Below are positions 28,570-30,925 of a DNA stretch of 30,925 nucleotides, one piece after another. Source of the DNA: Chara braunii (taxonomy: Eukaryota > Streptophyta > Charophyceae > Charales > Characeae); NCBI GenBank assembly GCA_003427395.1, contig BFEA01000393.1:1293803-1324727 (forward strand). Direction: 5' to 3'. Each line of letters begins with the position of its first letter. Positions within the stretch are counted from its first letter, which is position 1. The position numbers were made by a program, and so were the translations under genes. Below the pieces are notes generated by a model, which was given only the letters and a program-made list of their open reading frames with translations, ran no database searches and was not told where the DNA came from.

Positions 28570-29060
28570 AAAATCTAGGCAAGGCTTCGCAAAATTTCGG
28601 CTTTCAAGAAAAAAATTTCGATCCTAAAAAAAAAAATTGTACGAAATAGAATGGAGATGCGATTTTCAGAAAAGAATAAATCCAGTTTCCGAGAATATGA
28701 CAACCTCCTATTATGCCTAGCAAACGAAATGCCGATAGGCTTCGCAAAATTTCGGCTTTCAGAAACCATTTTTTTGCGAAATAGAATGGAGATTCAATTT
28801 TCAGAAAAGAATAAATCCAGTTTCCCAGAATATGACCACCTCTGTCGTTATCCTAATATGCCTAGAAAAACGAGATGCTAACATCAGAAATTTTCGGCTA
28901 TAAATGCTAATACAAGAAATTTTCGGATGCTAATATCAGAGAAACGAAATGCTACTATCAGAAATTTTCAGATATTTGTTGCGTGAAAACGAAATGCTAA
29001 TATCAGAAATTTTCAGATAAAACGAAATGCTGCTATCAGAAATTTTTAGGTATTCGTTAC
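28570..29060 (-). repeat. AT-rich leader with two tandem-repeat families
   Basis: A ~150-bp unit with AGGCTTCGCAAAATTTCGGC, GAAATAGAATGGAGAT and AAAGAATAAATCCAGTTTCC occurs twice (about 28578 and 28737). It is followed by five to six short units around GAAATGCTAATATCAGAAAT with TTTTC(G/A)GAT (28870-29055). No gene is seen here. In element sense this is the leader after the primer site. Confidence 0.85.
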
Positions 29061-29194
29061 GAGAGAAAAGAAATATTTTTTTTTTGCAGAGATTTAACGG
29101 GGTCGTACTTGATTAATAATCAATCAATCATCAAGCTATCAATCGATCAATAACTCAAGCAGGTTCCTTGATTGGGCAGATCCTCTGATCGAGA

Positions 29195-29214
29195 GGTCTG
29201 CTCCGATGTCAAAC
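29195..29214 (-). promoter_or_regulatory. Candidate primer-binding site, degraded
   Basis: Directly inside the 5' LTR, the minus strand reads GTTTGACATCGGAGCAGACC. It resembles the initiator-Met tRNA site TGGTATCAGAGC at most positions but not perfectly. The position is right; the tRNA assignment is tentative. Confidence 0.4.
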
Positions 29215-29976
29215 TGTCGCATATCGTAATGGTACAGACCAGAACAAGAACCGAACTCTCTCACATAGTACAAGACAGCGCAGCGGAAGGCTAAAATACC
29301 AATGATCAGCCCAATCAATGTCGCAATGCAGACCAAACACACATCATCATCATCGCAAGGTGTGAAGGGACCTGGCGCTCACACAGAAAGAATGCGCCAG
29401 TCCCAAACATACACAGACGAGGAGGAGGGGGATCAGACGAAGAAGAGGGGGAAGATGGAAATGTCGTCAACACCAAGTCTTCGATATAGGTCCCAAATAA
29501 TCCCTCGTCAAAATGTCTCGGTCCGAATGTCGAGTCTCAATCCAAATGTCGTCAAGTCTCCAAGTCGCGAATCTCTCTCTCTCTCTCGTAGTCTGTAGAT
29601 ACTGAGAAGTCAGATAGCGCGAGGGTGAGGGAGAGATGGTGGACTTAGAGGAGGAAGAAGAAGAACTCTCTCTCTCTCTCTTGTGCCAAGTATGACCTGT
29701 GAAGGTGGCGCCTTGTTGCAGGTACATCAAAGATGAAGCTGGAGCTATGGCGCCACAGGTAAGTCTCCCTGGCCTCCGCGAACTCTCTCTCTCTCCAATG
29801 CTACTCTAAGCTCCTAACAGTGCCCAGCTCTGGAGACTACTGCTAGTTACTACTACTGCAGCGCTCCTGCAGAGTGCTGCTGCCGAATTCTGAAGACTGC
29901 CTCCTGCCTCCTGCACATGAAGTGCCTGGGAAGTCCCTATGAACTACCTCGTGACCACCACCTGCAACCTGCAGGG

Positions 29977-30004
29977 CGGGCCAGTCTTATATAGTGCTGG
30001 CCCG
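29977..30004 (-). promoter_or_regulatory. TATA box inside an 8-bp palindrome, LTR 2
   Basis: Same layout as 26593-26620: arms CGGGCCAG (29977-29984) and CTGGCCCG (29997-30004) with minus-strand CTATATAAGA between them. As the 5' LTR, this copy would drive the element transcript. Confidence 0.7.
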
Positions 30005-30179
30005 TCCAGGAGGCTGTTCTTGCCAATGCCAAAACGTGCCAGACCCTGGCGTTGAAGTTCAAACAAAGGTTGTCTTGAAAACACGCCCAAAATGGCCTGT
30101 GCTAAAACCCTGGTCTGGTGCCTAAGTTTCAGGGCAGGTCGGCTTAATGAGGGCGTGCAAATGGCCCTCGTTTTCAGGC

Positions 30180-30335
30180 TTTTAGGCTGAAGTGACACAG
30201 GGCCTGTAGGCCCTTGTTTTCAGGCTTTCAGGCTGAAACGACACAGGGCCTGTTTTCAGGCTTTCATGCTGAAACGACACAGGGCCTGTAGGCCCTCGTT
30301 TTCAGGCTTGTAGGCTTAAACGACACAGGGCCTGG
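30180..30335 (-). repeat. Four ~46-bp tandem repeats in U3, LTR 2
   Basis: Unit marks GACACAGGG at about 30194, 30240, 30276 and 30322. The second unit is shortened by loss of about 10 bp. Confidence 0.85.
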
Positions 30336-30397
30336 AGGGCCCTTATTTTCCGTCTGGTCGGGGCCTGCAGGCCCGTGTAGATGCGCAGCATGCCACA

Positions 30398-30402
30398 ACG
30401 GA
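30398..30402. repeat. TSD of nested LTR element, right (ACGGA)
   Basis: Directly after ATGCCACA and identical to 25786-25790. Confidence 0.9.
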
Positions 30403-30860
30403 GGGGACTCGAGTCACTTGACTATTATCGCAACCTGCACGGGAGGGCAAGGAAGAAGCCGGGGTAGTGGATCCCAGGCCGTGGTAGAGGAGGATATAAA
30501 CCTGCAGTCCACGGGAGAGAAGGGTATTATACCTTCCAACAAGGGGGAAGAGGCTATGGATCCCCTCAAGGAAGCAGAGGCGACTACTACCCCCAAGGAG
30601 GAAGAGGTGGGAACAATTACATTCTCACTAATGGAGGTGGATATAATTTCTCCCCTCGTTGCCTGTGCTGAATCCAGGGCGAGGAGGGCCCAGGAAAGCT
30701 ATGAAGATGTCAGAAGCACAGTGGAAGAAGAGGAGAGATGAAGGGAGAAACCTGGGAGATGTTTTAATTGTGGAAATACAGGCCACATCATCCCCTTCTT
30801 CCGTGACTGGCAGCAAGCAGTAAGAGGGAATGGGCAGCTGCTTCCACACCGATAAAGGTG
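30403..30860 (+). pseudogene. Gypsy-like gag, C-terminal part with zinc knuckle
   Basis: Resumes the gag interrupted at 25785. One frame gives a Gly/Tyr/Arg-rich stretch (GREGYYTFQQGGRGYGSPQ, DYYPQGGRGGNNYI, about 30510-30635), typical of RNA-binding RGG regions. After a frame change comes CFNCGNTGH (about 30752-30780), the first three ligands of a CCHC zinc knuckle; the final Cys is not at the expected place (IIPFFRDW follows). The knuckle would bind RNA for packaging. A second frame (30418-30741) is open but looks less like gag. The element continues or ends beyond the window. Confidence 0.65.
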
Positions 30861-30880
30861 GATTCACCACACCCATTTTG

Positions 30881-30881
<1 letters not shown>

Positions 30882-30925
<44 letters not shown>
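30882..30925 (+). repeat. (TG)n microsatellite at the window edge
   Basis: Uninterrupted TG dinucleotides to the last base; the true length is unknown. Confidence 0.95.

Larger units (their letters stand above)
25791..30397 (-). mobile_element. Gypsy-type LTR retrotransposon, internally deleted, nested in an older gag
   Basis: Two direct ~1.2-1.3-kb repeats, each starting TGTCGCATATCG and ending ATGCCACA (TG...CA), flank a 2.1-kb interior, and a perfect 5-bp TSD (ACGGA) brackets the whole. Orientation is minus: the gag-protease frame is on that strand and a purine tract (27115-27131) abuts the 25791-27114 LTR on the minus strand. The interior holds a leader, the gag C-terminus, an aspartic protease and a short 3' tail; RT, RNase H and integrase are missing. 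The LTRs differ by substitutions and by repeat lengths (1324 versus 1183 bp), so the insertion is not young. Confidence 0.93.
29215..30397 (-). repeat. LTR (5' LTR in element sense)
   Basis: An 1183-bp copy of 25791-27114 with the same ends. It has shorter (CT)n tracts (29571-29587, 29666-29681) and four U3 repeats instead of six (about 30180-30335), one of them lacking about 10 bp. Confidence 0.92.

Noticed and set aside
30418-30741. 107-codon plus-strand frame as an independent gene
   Set aside because: It lies in the gag remnant; a different frame over the same bases gives the gag-like Gly/Tyr/RGG sequence leading to the zinc knuckle.

Overview
This is nuclear DNA of a eukaryote, dominated by decayed and nested retrotransposons. 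No bacterial genes, RNA genes or CRISPR arrays were seen. The one host-gene piece I am confident of is a minus-strand 168-bp exon of a dynein heavy chain (AAA4 region, 11442-11609). Dynein heavy chains are absent from flowering plants but kept in lineages with flagellated sperm. Together with plant-type L1 LINEs (DUF4283/zinc-knuckle ORF1; endonuclease-RT-zf-RVT ORF2), plant-style Gypsy elements and long (GA)n tracts, this suggests a streptophyte alga such as Chara or another early-diverging plant. The organism call is inference.

Layout. 1-7311: plus-strand LINE copy A, with deletions in ORF1 and in the endonuclease and a 35-A tail. 7633-8931 (minus) and 10064-11355 (plus): two inverted copies of a ~1.3-kb LTR-like sequence starting TGTTAC. 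9034-9202: a 169-bp LINE 3'-end copy with a 12-bp target-site duplication (TSD). 9726-10017: a 292-bp inverted-repeat element. 11442-11609: the dynein exon. 12193-~13010: minus-strand, 5'-truncated LINE copy C. 13080-22762: plus-strand LINE copy B, about 9.7 kb, bounded by a perfect 18-bp TSD and full of stops and frameshifts. 22781-24450: mostly non-coding, with a (GA)n tract. 24451-25785 and 30403-30860: the two halves of a decayed plus-strand Gypsy-like gag. Between them, 25791-30397: a minus-strand Gypsy-type LTR element with a perfect 5-bp TSD (ACGGA).

How the parts relate. LINE copies A, B, C and the 169-bp fragment are one family: they share a 3' end with a conserved GCTGGA/TCCAGC hairpin, and the three long copies (A, B, C) also share the ORF2 C-terminus. 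The nested LTR element has kept gag C-terminus, protease, polypurine tract and both LTRs but has lost RT, RNase H and integrase, so it could only move with help from another element. Its LTRs carry a TATA box inside a palindrome and ~46-bp tandem repeats, and its leader carries seven 17-bp units built on TGACGTGGCA.

The more novel-looking items are the conserved ORF1 C-terminal region of the LINE, the LINE 3' hairpin, the 17-bp array, the TATA-in-palindrome promoter, and an unassigned exon-like reading frame split by LINE copy B. None of the retroelement genes here looks able to work on its own.
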